Notes under the pieces: generated by a model | Told to the model about the DNA's origin: nothing | Databases searched by the model: none | The model's input: the letters and a program-made list of their open reading frames with translations, nothing else | Translations under genes and position numbers: made by a program | From: Persicaria tinctoria | Lineage: Eukaryota; Streptophyta; Magnoliopsida; Caryophyllales; Polygonaceae | Assembly: GCA_037127255.1 (NCBI GenBank) | Contig: JBANSL010000020.1 | Coordinates: 49,947,098 to 50,011,097 of the forward strand | Length of the DNA stretch: 64,000 nt | Direction of reading: 5' to 3' | Shown here: in pieces, positions 1 through 10,900 of the stretch | Numbering within the stretch: the stretch's first letter is position 1 | Layout of the letters: each line of letters starts with the position of its first letter

Positions 1-40
1 CAACATCTACCTTGGATGGGCTTGTAGCGACCAACATATT

Positions 41-430
41 CCAATGTTCGTCGCTTGAACTACATTCAAGCAACGAACATTGGAAAAATCTTCGCCTGAG
101 CAAACACATAACTTGACCACCAAACACTTGACTTCTGACAACCACCAATGTTCGTCGCTTGAATAAACTCAAGCAACAGACATATTAGAAGCGGTTACTT
201 GAACAAATATTCAAAGTTGACCAAATATTGGTAGTATTCAGGCAACGAAAAATTTTCCAATGTTCGTCGCTTAAATATACTCAAGCAACGAACATATTGG
301 AAGTGGTCACTCGAACAAATGTTGAAAGTTGACCAAAAATTGGTAATACTTAGGCAACGACGAATTTTTCAATGTTCGTCGCTTGAATACACTTGAGCAA
401 CGAACATATTGGAAGTGGTCACTTGAAGAA
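41..430. repeat. Subterminal array of about 110-bp units, each with a long hairpin
   Basis: Four units begin near 41, 147, 259 and 371. Each contains an inverted pair of the type ATGTTCGTCGCTTGAA / TTCAAGCAACGAACAT separated by about 5 bases. The first, at 41-59 and 65-83, has 19-base arms with one mismatch. The rest of each unit (a short GGAAGTGGTCACTTGAA-like segment) is also shared. Such short inverted and direct motifs next to the ends are the usual transposase-binding zones of CACTA elements. Confidence 0.7.
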
Positions 431-480
431 ATGTTGAAAAATAACACCAAGATTGCCTTTATTCTTATTCTTATTCTTAT

Positions 481-528
481 TCTTCTTCTTCTTCTTATTA
501 TTATTATTACTACTACTACTACTACGAC

Positions 529-590
<62 letters not shown>
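481..590. repeat. (CTT)n/(ATT)n microsatellite
   Basis: Interrupted TTC and ATT trinucleotide runs lie immediately left of the 15-bp duplication at 593-607. Poly-isoleucine or poly-valine reading frames across it are artefacts. Confidence 0.9.
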
Positions 591-591
<1 letters not shown>

Positions 592-592
592 C

Positions 593-607
593 ATCTTTTA
601 AATCATG
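593..607. repeat. Left copy of 15-bp target-site duplication
   Basis: ATCTTTTAAATCATG occurs here and again, identical, at 4707-4721, on either side of the reverse-transcriptase element. An exact 15-base match at those two borders is best read as a target-site duplication. Confidence 0.6.
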
Positions 608-796
608 TTATTGAATTTTGGTGAAAATATAAATATTGGTCTCATTTTTTTTCCTTATCTTTTAATAAAATCACAAGCTTATAATTTTAGTATTGAAGTA
701 TTATGAATATTGAAATAACATTTTATAGTTTATGAGTTATTTTGACCATTGTTGGAGTTTAACATTAATCGTCTATGGTAATGACACTCTTTTCAA

Positions 797-821
797 GATC
801 GATAATAATAATAATAATAAT

Positions 822-897
<76 letters not shown>

Positions 898-915
898 TAT
901 TATTATTATTATTAT
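797..915. repeat. (AAT)n microsatellite
   Basis: A trinucleotide run lies just downstream of the element's last stop codon. On the element's sense strand it reads (TAA)n/(ATT)n. Some non-LTR elements end in such simple repeats. Here about 190 further bases separate it from the proposed target duplication, so whether it is the tail or an internal run is open. Confidence 0.9.
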
Positions 916-943
916 AAACCCGCTTCTATTAACAAATTACTAT

Positions 944-1537
944 TTACAAGAAATTAGTGGGTAGCCGAGATACTATCTGGGCACCCACTCCCTTAGCGAT
1001 AATAAAACCGAGTCTAGTGAAAATATAAGTGGCAGCACGAGCCCCGACATCCTGAGATACCGAGAATTTCTGAATCCGCTTCAACAAGGCAACAACATCC
1101 GCATCCAGCTCTCCCAACGAAGAGAATGAGAAGAGAAGGAAACCATAGCCAGCTGCCAGACACAAATCACGATACTTGACACACTTACGCTGAGCAGCAT
1201 CAATAACAACACGACCAGGCACAAAGTCAGATACCCCAGACTGAGTCAAAGGGGAAGATCCTGTTAGATAGACACATACATCTTGGCCCCTGTCCCAAGA
1301 ATAAAGAAGCAAATCGGCCGGACGAAGGGGCTTATCATGTCTATCAAGCAAACCAATATCAACCTCCTTGCCGGCAGAGATCCCTGCTCTGTAACAGATA
1401 TCGAGTAAGGTGTCGCGCACAAGGTTATGTCGATGTTTAATGCCTACGGTACCAGCACAGAACACCGCATGATCTCCATAGACATCACTATCAAAGACTC
1501 GAGAGCAAGTCGGACAGGGCTTAGATACCGTGAACAA
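944..1537 (-). pseudogene. C-terminal CCHC/restriction-like endonuclease part of the RT element
   Basis: This is the same frame as the RT block upstream, cut off from it by a TGA at 1550-1552, consistent with a CGA-to-TGA change. The 197 residues begin with a CPTC...GDHAVFC zinc-knuckle-like motif. A PD-(D/E)XK-type segment follows (RPADLLLY, then DVCVYLTG). In this fold an acidic residue is expected in the second strand; here that place is a tyrosine, which would remove nuclease activity in addition to the upstream stop. The fold assignment is from motif layout and family knowledge and could be confirmed only by profile search. Confidence 0.6.
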
Positions 1538-1549
1538 AGGAACACCTAA

Positions 1550-3151
1550 TCAATAGCTAAGCACACTACGATAGGTCCTTCCATTCATAGTCTGCCCTAG
1601 CCCAGAAATAGGAACTGCACGCAACCAATCGGAGGAATGAACACCTTGTTGAGACTTCCACAATGCCACCTGTCGCGGAGTCAAAGAGAAAACATATTCC
1701 GATGTAGCAGCAAGCTTCGCGAAATATATATCTGCTAGTTTCTTCATAAGTTTGGGGGCAGCGATTTCGCTAGGATCACATAGAAGATCAGAACTCGTGG
1801 TCTCATTAAAAGCACGACGAGCATCATCAAAAGCAGGGCCAATGGCAATGATACTAGAAGGACGTAGGAGCTTAGCCTGCAATTCAGCAGACTGCAAACG
1901 AGACGCCAAAAAAGCATAATGTAGGGCATCTCCAACAGCATACACTCCGAGCCCACCAAACTGAAAAGGGAAGGTGGCAAGCCGCCACTTCCAATCTCCA
2001 AACCCAGGCCCAGACGCAGTGACGATACGTTCCAAGCTAGAACGGAGTGCCACATCAAAGGAAAGTTGGGCCGACCCAAAGACACGTGGGGAACAAGTAC
2101 GCAAGGCAAAGTAAAGTTTAGAAATACCCGTACAAGCCCGAAGTAGAAGCAACTCGCACTGTGGGTCGTTAATCCTTGCGACAGAATCCATAAGCGCGGT
2201 AGTCCTAGTCATTCTCTTCGCCACAAGGTCGCTGCCAAAAACAGGGCACGTGCTGACAGGACCCCATAGAACTTTGACACCACGTGAAGGCCGAGCAATA
2301 GAGGGGGGGAAGACACCGGGTAGCCGACTCATGGGGTCTTCTGTAGGCCGAAAAATCTCGGTCTTATCAACATTAAGATGTAGGCCGAAACGGGGACCAT
2401 CCTCCATAAGCAGATCCAAGACCTTCCCCACCACCAAAGTGTCCCCAATAATAGTGCCATCATCTAAGTACCAAGCCTGCAGACTAAGGGTGAAAGAGTC
2501 TCTGATCTTGCATACTAAGGGATGCAACACCAAAGCAAAAAGCAGGGGGCCCAAAGGATCTCCCTGCTGCACCCCACGACAAGACCATAGGCTATGCTCC
2601 CCATAATATAGTCGTGCAGGACTAGAGTAACAAAACTCCACCCATCGAGATAAAACCGGGCAGTGACAATGAACTTCTTGTAGCATAGCCTCTCGATCGA
2701 CTAAATTAAAAGCATTCTGAAAGTCGACCAACAACATAGAAAGACCCTCCTCACTACCACGAGCCTCAACGAACCGATTCAAGGCATGTAAAATGGCCTC
2801 TCCTCCGCCGGATACCCCAACTCCAAACTGAAGGCCAGCAAAATAACCAGACAAAGAAGGGCCGACCAAACAAGCACCAACCTTAGAAACAAGACGTCTC
2901 CAAACAGTGCTAACAACAATAGGATGTATACCACCACCTGGTTTAACAAGTGGCGTGAGCGGAGCACTAGCAATATACTCACCCAGAGCCTGCGGGCAGC
3001 GACCTTCTAGGAAAAGATTAACTACCCGAGTAATAGAGGAGATCAACTCATCTGAAATAGCAACGGCAGCTCCACCCAAACAGTCATAAAGATGCTGAGC
3101 ACGAAACCCGTCCCTCCCACACGAAGTACCACGAGGGAAACTCCTAATCAT
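1550..3151 (-). pseudogene. Reverse transcriptase part of the RT element
   Basis: The 533-residue frame shows ordered RT motifs: LLVDFQNAFNLVD with the first catalytic Asp near residue 143, QQGDPLGPLLF near 195-205, YLDDG near 228-232, and LHLNVDKTE after it. These are the polymerase residues of a non-LTR reverse transcriptase. The YLDD box replaces the FADD of plant L1 elements. The N-terminal part (SFPRGTSCGRDGFRAQHL) is the usual start of the RT fingers. The reading frame is joined to the preceding zinc-finger frame only through a frameshift at about 3148-3151. The long open frame suggests fairly recent activity of the family. Confidence 0.8.
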
Positions 3152-4251
3152 ATATCCAAAACAATGGCGGAAGAAGCAACGAGAGGATGGTGATCCACAA
3201 CCAAAGGCGGTAAGTTAGGAGACTGGGCAGTGGGGTGCTTATCCCGTAGTACCTCGAGAGTGGCATCAGAATACGGAGCAATACCTGATGAAGAAAGCAC
3301 CCGAACGGCGGCAGTGTAATGGCCATCACAAATCTTCCTTCGACATTGTCGAAGGTTAAGCTCACTCAAATCAAGGTCCTCCTCCACATTAAAAGAAGGG
3401 GGAACCTCAGCTAACGTCTCCTGAACAAGCTGCAAACTGCCGCCAGGCACACCCCAAGCACGAATAGCACTAGCAATACTCTCCTCTTGACGCTGACGCT
3501 TGACAACAGTCCTACACTCAAGATTCCTCCGTGGAGAAAAGGTCTTAAGTATACAAAGAGGCATCACAAGCAAGCGAATCCAGCATGAGAGATCCCCCGG
3601 AGAGTCAGCCACACCATCTAATACCCCTTTTAAAACCCGTGAAAATCCTAGCCCACACTTAGGAGGGATGGATCTCACGGTTCGTAACCCCATAGAGAGA
3701 AAACTATCTAGCAAAGATATAGACCAACCAACAGGAACTACACCAACATCTGATAGGGGAACCAACGGAGACGAAGCTGGAGGTCGGGGAATATCATAAA
3801 TGATAAAGCGAATAAGGCCATCACCACAGTCCGGAGGTGCCACGGAATCATCCTGACTATGCCGATACCGAGCACGAAATGTATGTGTTTTAAGGCATAC
3901 CCCACATAACCAAACCCCCATATGCTTTAAAGTAATCTCAGCATTAGAATAAATAGTCAAACTCTCTGATAGAGTTTGACGAGTAAGCACCTGAGCATCA
4001 CCACTGCAATGTCGATCACGAAGATGCCGAAGCATAGAGGTTTTAACAAGACCTCGACCCCCGCCATCAAGGCACCCACAAAGGCCCACAAAAAGACAAT
4101 GATATCGAACAAGATCGGGCATAATGGAACTGAGCAAAGTAGGGTCAATCACGACACAAGAAATTGCACCCAACCAACAAATGAACGGAATAAGGTAACG
4201 AACAGCCCCAATGCACTGACAACAAACCACCGGAGCAGCAATCAATGGCAA
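3148..4251 (-). pseudogene. N-terminal zinc-finger part of the RT element
   Basis: The 367-residue frame precedes the RT. It has Cys/His clusters (VCCQC; GLCGC...MLRHLRDRHC; LCGVC...RYRH) compatible with one to three DNA-binding zinc fingers. R2-type elements use such fingers for target recognition. The last codons overlap the RT frame by four bases in another phase, which I read as a single indel rather than programmed frameshifting, because no slippery site is apparent. The start at 4251 is the first ATG after the CpG-rich leader; a shorter start is possible. Confidence 0.6.
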
Positions 4252-4706
4252 AAATAAAACAAAACAAAACAGAAACTATGGGAACCGATCAGCAGCAACA
4301 AACAGTCGCACCAACGACAACAGAGTGATCGAACTGCAGCCAATCGCAGCAACAACAACCAGACCAAGCGCAGACCCCACGGACTCGCGCAAACACGGAA
4401 GGACGATGCAGAGGGAGATCGAAGAGAGACAACGCAGCCACGCACCAAACGCAGGAAGAGAAGACGAGCCACCACTGAGCATCACCGATCAGAATCGCGG
4501 CCACTGGATGTCCGCCCCGCCCTTGAGAACCGCCGAGGAGACCCCTATCGCCCAGCCCTGCCGATCGCCGATCGCCCTAATCGCCCTGTTGATGACCGAC
4601 GTCGCTGAACACCGAATTCGCTGCACACAAAACACAGAGGAAGAAGTCCCCGCGCCTGTGCCCGCACCCTCATCGGCTCCGGCCACCAAGAACCGCCCAT
4701 CATCAT
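4252..4706 (-). promoter_or_regulatory. CpG-rich leader of the RT element (probable 5' UTR and internal promoter)
   Basis: GC content rises sharply from about 4280 to 4700 and falls at the right target-duplication copy. Internal promoters of non-LTR elements lie in such leaders. Overlapping frames on both strands are simply a result of high GC. Confidence 0.35.
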
Positions 4707-4721
4707 ATCTTTTAAATCATG
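4707..4721. repeat. Right copy of 15-bp target-site duplication
   Basis: Identical to 593-607. It marks the abrupt change from CpG-rich element DNA to the GAGATTGAGAT-type repeat tract. Confidence 0.6.
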
Positions 4722-4726
4722 GAGAT

Positions 4727-5640
4727 TTAATATTGAGATTCAGATCAAGATTAAGTTAAAATCGAGGTTTGGGATTCAGATCGAGATTTGATGTTGATAT
4801 TGAGATTGATATTAAGATCAAGATCGATCTATGGGATTGAGATTGAGTTAAAGGTTGAGATTGTGATTGAGATCAAGATTTAAGATCGAGATTTGAGATT
4901 GTGATTGAGATCAAGATGGGTAATAATAATATTTATAAAAAATGTGTAAAAATTACATGAGTTTAAGATTTAAGTAGAGTAGGTTGATTGGGTGAAAATC
5001 CTAAAATAAAGGTGCTTAGAACACCTAATAGAATAGGTTGAGGTTTGAGATTGAAATCAAGATTAAGATCAAGATCAAAATCGATATTTGAGATTAAGAT
5101 TTGATATTTGAGATTGATATTAAGATTTAGATGAAGATCGAGATTTGAGATTGAGACCTATATGGACATTTGATCTTTGAGATTTGAGATTGAGATTGAG
5201 GTTAAGACAAAGATTTGAGATTGAGATCGATTTGAGATTTGTGATTGAGATTGAGATCGATCAGGTTAAGATCGAGGTTTGAGATTGAGATGAATATTAA
5301 TATCAATGCAAGATCGAGATTTGATATTGAGATTGATTAAGATCGAGGTTTGAGATTGAGATTTGAGATTGAGTTAAAGGTTGATATCAAGATTTGAGAT
5401 TGTGATTGAGATCAAGATTTGAGATTTGAAATCGAGATTTCAGATTGAGACCAAGATTGAGATTTGAGATTGAGTTTGAGATCGGGAGTTGCGATTAATA
5501 TTAAGATCAAGATTTGAGATTGAGATCGAGATCAAGATAAAGATCAATTGAGATTGAGATTAAGACCAAGATTGAGTTTTGAGATTGAGATAAAGATTGA
5601 GATCGAGAATTGAGATTTGAGCTATTGAGATTCATAACAA
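4727..5640 (+). repeat. Degenerate GAGATTGAGATCAAGATT purine tract
   Basis: About 900 bp are built from permutations of GAGATT, GAGATC, AAGATT and TTGAGATT. The period is about 6 bases and irregular. The strand is strongly asymmetric (purines plus T, almost no C except in GATC). No open frame or RNA gene is seen. A 100-bp AT-rich interruption lies at about 4915-5035. Confidence 0.85.
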
Positions 5641-6240
5641 GATATATTGGTTCTAATTTTATAGACAATAAAATAACAAAATTTTATATTTAAATATATA
5701 AGTGGTATAAAAATTTTTAAAAAAAATCATACAATCGTGAAACTATGTTATTTATATATTTTTAAATTTGTCATTATTGATTTGTGATGTGAATACTAGT
5801 TAATTGATTTTTTTTTTCAAAATGTATAAATAAATTATTGATATGCGATGTGAATACTAGTTAACAAAATTTTATATTTAAATATATAAGTGTTATAAAA
5901 TATTTATACTTAAATATATAAGTGGTTCTAATTTTATAGAATATATTGCAATTATTGATTCTAATTTTATAGAATATAAGTGGTATAAAATTTGTATAGA
6001 TCAACATATATTATATGCTAGGTGTTCGTGCATACTTGCAAGGGCGCCAATTTTGCCGCCAATTTTTTCACGAGGCAACGAACATAGGCGTATGTGGTGG
6101 CCACAACTCTTTCTTCCTCTTTTTTCTAACACTTGCTCAGGCGACAAACAATAGAATATGTGCGTTGCCAGAACAGAAAATATAAATTGAAAAAAGAGGG
6201 ACGCTTTTCCATTCATCCTCTTCCCACAAAGCTCGGCCCG
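5641..6240. other. AT-rich filler with a few CACTA subterminal motifs
   Basis: 5640-6000 is AT-rich with short repeated phrases (TATTTAAATATATAAGTGG). 6004-6175 carries degenerate copies of the GCAACGAACAT motif. No gene is recognised. Confidence 0.5.
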
Positions 6241-8274
6241 AGCGGCGACATGGAACCCTAAGCCCCAAAACGCGATTTCACCTCAAATCCCGTCGATTTC
6301 ACCCCAAAGTGGTTTGTTCAACCCAAATTCTTCATCTCCACCCCAAATCCCCTTCGATTTCACCCCAAATCCCCTTCTTCTTCATCTCCCCAATTCAAAC
6401 CCTAAACCCCCAAATTCTCCCACGATGCCTCATTGCCTCCACGTCGACGAACGAAGTCCGTGTAGATGGTGCTCACAGTCCCTGCTCCGACACCGAAGTT
6501 TCCTCCTCCGGCACCCGGGACGAGCCCTCCGGCACACGACTCCACTCCTCCATTCCAGTCGCACCCACAGGCCAACGACTCCACTTCTCCACGGGGGCTC
6601 CTTCTCCGGCAGCCGCGACGACCCTACATACCACCCCTCCTACTCCGGCATTGCGGTTGGAGTCCGCAGCCAACGCCGCCAGGACAACCACTGGAGGACA
6701 AGCCTCGACATCAACAGAAATGGCGCAATCGCTCGCCATCACCTCCGGATCTACTGTTAACTCCACCACGCCCTCCGATTTCGAAGAACCTCTCCTCAAC
6801 ATCAGATGTCGGAATCTGAATGGTATGGTTCCTTCCTTCCTCGAGCTTCTTCAATTCTTCATAATTATTCATATCTTCATTTTCTGTTTGTAGTTAGAAA
6901 GCCTAATTCCACTGTAACAGTTAGAAAGCCTAATTGCTTAGAATGATGTAACTATTATTCACGATTCATATCCTTTTTCTGTTTGTTTCTTTTTTTTAAA
7001 TGTTATGTTTGTTTAGAAAGCCTAATTGCTTTAGTTCAGAATGATTGAAGTCACATTTCGTTAGCTTGCAGAATTTGGATTAAGTGCGATGCCTCCCGAA
7101 GTGAGATTTGTGTGCTCACCTGTCTGTTGGTACTGACTGGGTGTTGACCTACAGTTTTGACAGTTGTGTTTGTTTTGTATCTTTACAGTTGTGCATTGTT
7201 GTACCTTTCCATATCTTCAAACTCTGGGCTTTCCTCGGTATTATGTTTCAGGTATTGTCATCTGTAACCTTCTGATTTGCTTAGTTTCTCCATTCTATAT
7301 GCACCATCACTGTATCATTCTTTAGTTTTTCCTTGAGAACTACATTTGTCATTGCAATTCAGTTTTGTTCATTGGTTGTGAGGTCGAGTGAGGGATGCTA
7401 ATATGACATTGCATTCTTGCAATTAAATAAGATACATGAAGGAAATTCCATTTATCTTATTTAATTGCCTATATATTTCATTTCAGCCTTAATTGATAAC
7501 ATTCTTTTTTTATTCTAAACTTGCCTTGTGACCTTGTGTGATTTACTTTTGCCTAAAATTGGTGGATTAGTTTCCACTTCAACCCAATATTTCTTATGCT
7601 AGCATATTAACTAGTGAGTTTATTTGCCATCCAAAAAAACGTAATTGTTGAGCTCCATCCTTTTTATCTCTTTCATAGAGCACAGTACATTCAATGTGGT
7701 GCTAGTGATTAACATAATGGATAAAAGGATATATATTCTTGGCATTTTATAGGTGTGATGGGAATATAATAAATGGGTTTTCATGTAGGAGCTGCAAAAT
7801 TGGTTAAACTGGTAGTTTTAATTTATGTTTATGAAGAACGACCCTTTCTAACTTTCAATTAACATAATGGCTAAAAGAATATATATTCTTGGCGTTTTAT
7901 AGTTGATTTTATGCTTTTAACCAATAGATTACTGAAACCATGTATTTTTTATTATTCATTTTGCCCCTTCCAGAACAATACTCCTAGTAATCTCTCTTTC
8001 TTGTTCTAGTTCCATCTTAATCTTCTTCTTAATAATTATTGATTTTTGCTCTATTTATGCTCTGCATATTTTTCTTTTTCATTGTTCTGGTGAGTATTGT
8101 TCACTGATAGGTGCCTCTAAATTTGTTCAGTTTATTCATTTTGCATTGTATATGCATTAAGGATATTCAATCGATGAAGGATTGAAGTTTGCTTTTGTGG
8201 TCGATTTTTCAATTTATTTAATTTCATAATCATAAAATGGTAACAGATACAAAGTTGCTTGGTTATTTGCATAG
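6241..8274. other. Captured or decayed genic DNA of unknown origin
   Basis: 6240-6830 is C-rich and proline-rich in several frames, like a 5' exon plus leader of a plant gene (ACCCCAAATCCC repeats). A possible donor site follows at about 6822. 6830-8270 resembles plant intron DNA. No product can be named. Its position between CACTA motifs and a CIPK fragment suggests captured host sequence. Confidence 0.35.
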
Positions 8275-8403
8275 GGTGTTAGCATCCTGAAGATGACTTG
8301 TGGGACTCCCAACTATGAAGCGCCTGCGGTAATACTTTATGTCCTATTGGCTTGGTATCTCCCTTTTGATGAACTTGATCTCACACCTGTTTGTACCCTT
8401 AAG
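8275..8403 (+). pseudogene. Captured CIPK (SnRK3) kinase fragment, activation loop to following helix
   Basis: Translation from the acceptor AG at 8273-8274 gives GVSILKMTCGTPNYEAPA and continues as VILYVLLAWYLPFDELDL. Both are hallmark segments of CBL-interacting protein kinases: the activation-loop TCGTPNY(V)APE and the LPFDE(I/L)DL region. In intact kinases about 20 residues separate them; here they abut, so there is an internal deletion. APE has become APA. The reading frame runs on into TGA shortly after. It is a remnant carried by the CACTA element, not an expressed kinase. Confidence 0.75.
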
Positions 8404-8599
8404 GTTAGATAGTAAACATTTTTTCTTAGTGGTATTATAATTAATGTCAAAGTCTAAATGTGGTTAATGGCTTAGTTTTTTCTTAAACATTGCATGCTAG
8501 TATTTTGTGCACGATTTGCTTCTTATGGACCATGGACTAAAGATGTTTCTGCATTTTGTGTCTGTTGTTGCAGAAGGATGGTCAAGTATGAAATAAATA

Positions 8600-10600
8600 T
8601 GAAATAAAGTTCAGACTGGCTTCCTTGTCTCAGCAAATAAATACAAGACTTCCTCCCGTTGTAGTAAGAGAATAGTCAGGATCGAATCCACGAGGAAGCA
8701 CGTCAGCAGTTCTCAGGTAGCTGTAAATTCTCACAGACAGAGCAACAGAAAAGACAAAAACACAAAAACAACGAAAGAAACAGAAATAAAAGCAGAAGCA
8801 AAGAACAAAGCAAAACAGGAAAGACAAAGCAAAGCAGAAACTAAAAGCAAAGCAAAGGGCTCGTCGATCTCGACAAACAGCTACTCGAGATCGACCGCAG
8901 CAGTCGACAACAGAAAATCGGAAATCACAGCAGACAGGCAAACCCGGCAAGGGCAACTCGATCTCGACCAAGTCAACTCGAGATCGACAAGGGCAAGTCA
9001 AGACAGAAACTTCAGAAATCGACAACAGAACAGAACTCAACTCGACCCAGACGAAGCGTACTCGAGATCGAGTACAACCAACTCGAGATCGGCAAGATCT
9101 CCTTTGTATCGACAAGAATTGACAGAAAATATAAATTGCAAATTCGAAACTAAAACTCAGATTTTTGACAGAAATAAATCAATATGATAAAAGACTTCCA
9201 AGACTAGGGTTTCAACACCACAACGATAACCATGTAAAGTAACACACAAAGGCATAAAAGATCATGCTTTCCATCAAATAACTTTCGTCATTAACAAATA
9301 GGCATATAGAGGCTTTCGCATAAACCCTAATTGTTACTAACCCTTTTTCACATAATTAATCCAAGTTGCATTAAGATCACTTTCGCTTCAATAACACAAA
9401 CAAGGATCACCTTCAACTCTCGCAAAAGAATCATGCTCATAGGGATAGAAGATGAATCGCACAAAAAGATCTGACCTTTATCGCATCGCCTCACATGGCC
9501 ACCGTCGGGCTCACCCCAGCCCCAGAAGTAGGTGGACTACTCACGCCTCATTGCAATAACAGACATTGATTGATGAAAAGAACTAAATTGCATTAAAACT
9601 AAATTCAAAAGCCTTTACAATCCTGGCAATCAACTTTCGCAGAAAGCCAAAACCCTAAAAACCTTAGAACTCCTAAACTTCTCTGTGGAACTACTTGTCT
9701 TTCTCTGAAATTGAATGAATGAAACTGAGCCCCTAGGGCCTTATTTATAGCCTTCTAATCCTTGCTATTCAAGGATAGAATCTTCTATCTATATCTAAAA
9801 TTATATCTAACTTGCTAAAAGATAAATAAATTGTTTTAAGGAAATAAATCAACTAAGGAAAAGATAAATCTAACTAAGGTAAGTCTTCATGTCTTGATAG
9901 ATCTCCTTCCATAGATAGACTTTGATCAACTTTGGATAGATCTTCGACCATTCTCGGATTCCCTCATGCCCAATTAAAGCTAAACCGAGTAGGACTCGTC
10001 ACGACGAAGCGTTTCTGGAAACTGGGTCTACTCGACCTCGACCACGGCTCGTCGACCTCGACAAGACTTGTTCGTCGACTGGACCTCCCGGCTAGCTCTG
10101 CTCGACAGGCTCGGACTTGGGCTCTTGGTGTTCGTCGATCTCGGCTGGGTGGCTTGTCGATCTCGACAAGGGTTCGTCGAGATCGAGTAAAGGTGTGCTC
10201 GGCTTCTCGTCCTCGGCTTCTCGGGCAGCTTCTCTCTTCGTCGACTCCGGGTGTGGCGCTGGGCTTCGTCGATCTCGACTAGGGCTTGTCGAGATCGAGT
10301 AGACTCCGGAAGTCGGGTTGGTCTGGCTTTCTCGATCAGGCTTTGTCGACCAAGGCTGCTCGGACATGCTTGTCTAGGTCGAGTAAGAGCTACTCGAGAT
10401 CGAGTAGCCTGGGTTCTCGGCTCGATTCGACTGGTTCCGCTGCTTCTTTGACCTTGGACTTCTGTAGTGGTTTTCCGAGCTTTTCTGACCTTCTGTAGAA
10501 TTGCTGTAAAATGCCTCGATTTCTGCGAATTAAACAGAAACTGGTGTAGATTCCATAATTTGGCAAATAAACATAAACTACATAGGTTCTGTACTATCTA
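8600..10600. repeat. Inserted repeat element with flanking TCGAGATCGA motif clusters
   Basis: Two clusters of near-palindromic motifs of the form TCGA(G/T)(A/C)TCGA lie at 8860-9115 and 10020-10420, flanking about 900 bp of AT-rich sequence. The block separates two CIPK fragments, so it probably inserted into captured kinase DNA. GCAAATAAA-type phrases occur near both ends, but no clean terminal repeat or target duplication was found, so the class is not assigned. Confidence 0.45.
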
Positions 10601-10780
10601 AGCCCAAATGAATGCAATGTATGCAGAAATCGATATAAAAGTTACTGTAAAACATGGCAGATTCAGCTCACAACAGTGTCTTGGCCTTAACTCCTTGTTT
10701 GCTATCGATTGTGTTAAGAATAAATATTTTTTCCCGAATAAGCTGGTGCTGAAATCCTTTGCGTGTGTGTGTGGCCGTGT

Positions 10781-10900
10781 ATAAGAATAGGGGAGGTCAA
10801 GAATGACGAATGGTTTAGGAAGGAGTATTGTCATGTGAAACCCATTGAGTATGAATACGTCAATCTTGATGATGTAAATGCAATTTTTGATGCTCAAGAG
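10781..10900 (+). pseudogene. Captured CIPK fragment, end of kinase domain
   Basis: Forty codons read IRIGEVKNDEWFRKEY then IEYEYVNLDDVNAIFDAQE, followed by a GT donor. This matches the exon of CIPK9/23-like kinases just before the NAF domain, where the family has an I-x-NDEWF(K/R)K and VNLDDV(D/N)AxF pattern. The donor at 10901 keeps the correct phase. With the fragment at 8275 it shows that several exons of one CIPK gene were captured in the same orientation; the exons between are missing or unrecognisable. Confidence 0.75.

Larger units (their letters stand above)
608..4706 (-). mobile_element. Non-LTR retroelement with RT and restriction-like endonuclease
   Basis: Reading on the minus strand there is a CpG-rich 5' region (about 4706-4252), a zinc-finger N-terminal part, a reverse transcriptase, then a CCHC plus PD-(D/E)XK-like endonuclease part, then an AT-rich 3' region containing a (TAA)n run. 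This order matches early-branching non-LTR elements such as R2-like and NeSL/Dualen-like ones. It differs from plant L1 LINEs, whose apurinic endonuclease is N-terminal. The borders rest on the 15-bp duplication. The open frame is broken by one frameshift and one nonsense codon, so this copy is dead. Similar protein sequences are, from memory, common in plant databases as unnamed RT-domain proteins. Confidence 0.65.

Noticed and set aside
307..957. Poly-Ile, poly-Val and poly-Asn open frames
   Set aside because: They are translations of ATT/AAT microsatellites on either strand.
3148..3151. Programmed frameshift or ATGA stop-start coupling between the two RT-element frames
   Set aside because: No slippery heptamer or structure was evident, and a second inactivating change exists downstream, so a random indel is simpler.
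4276..4759. Several frames on both strands in the GC-rich leader of the RT element
   Set aside because: They overlap each other in high-GC sequence and have no domain; the leader interpretation explains them.
8630..9115. 161-residue minus frame rich in Arg/Phe/Cys
   Set aside because: Falls on the TCGAGATCGA motif cluster and an A-rich stretch; repetitive composition, no domain.
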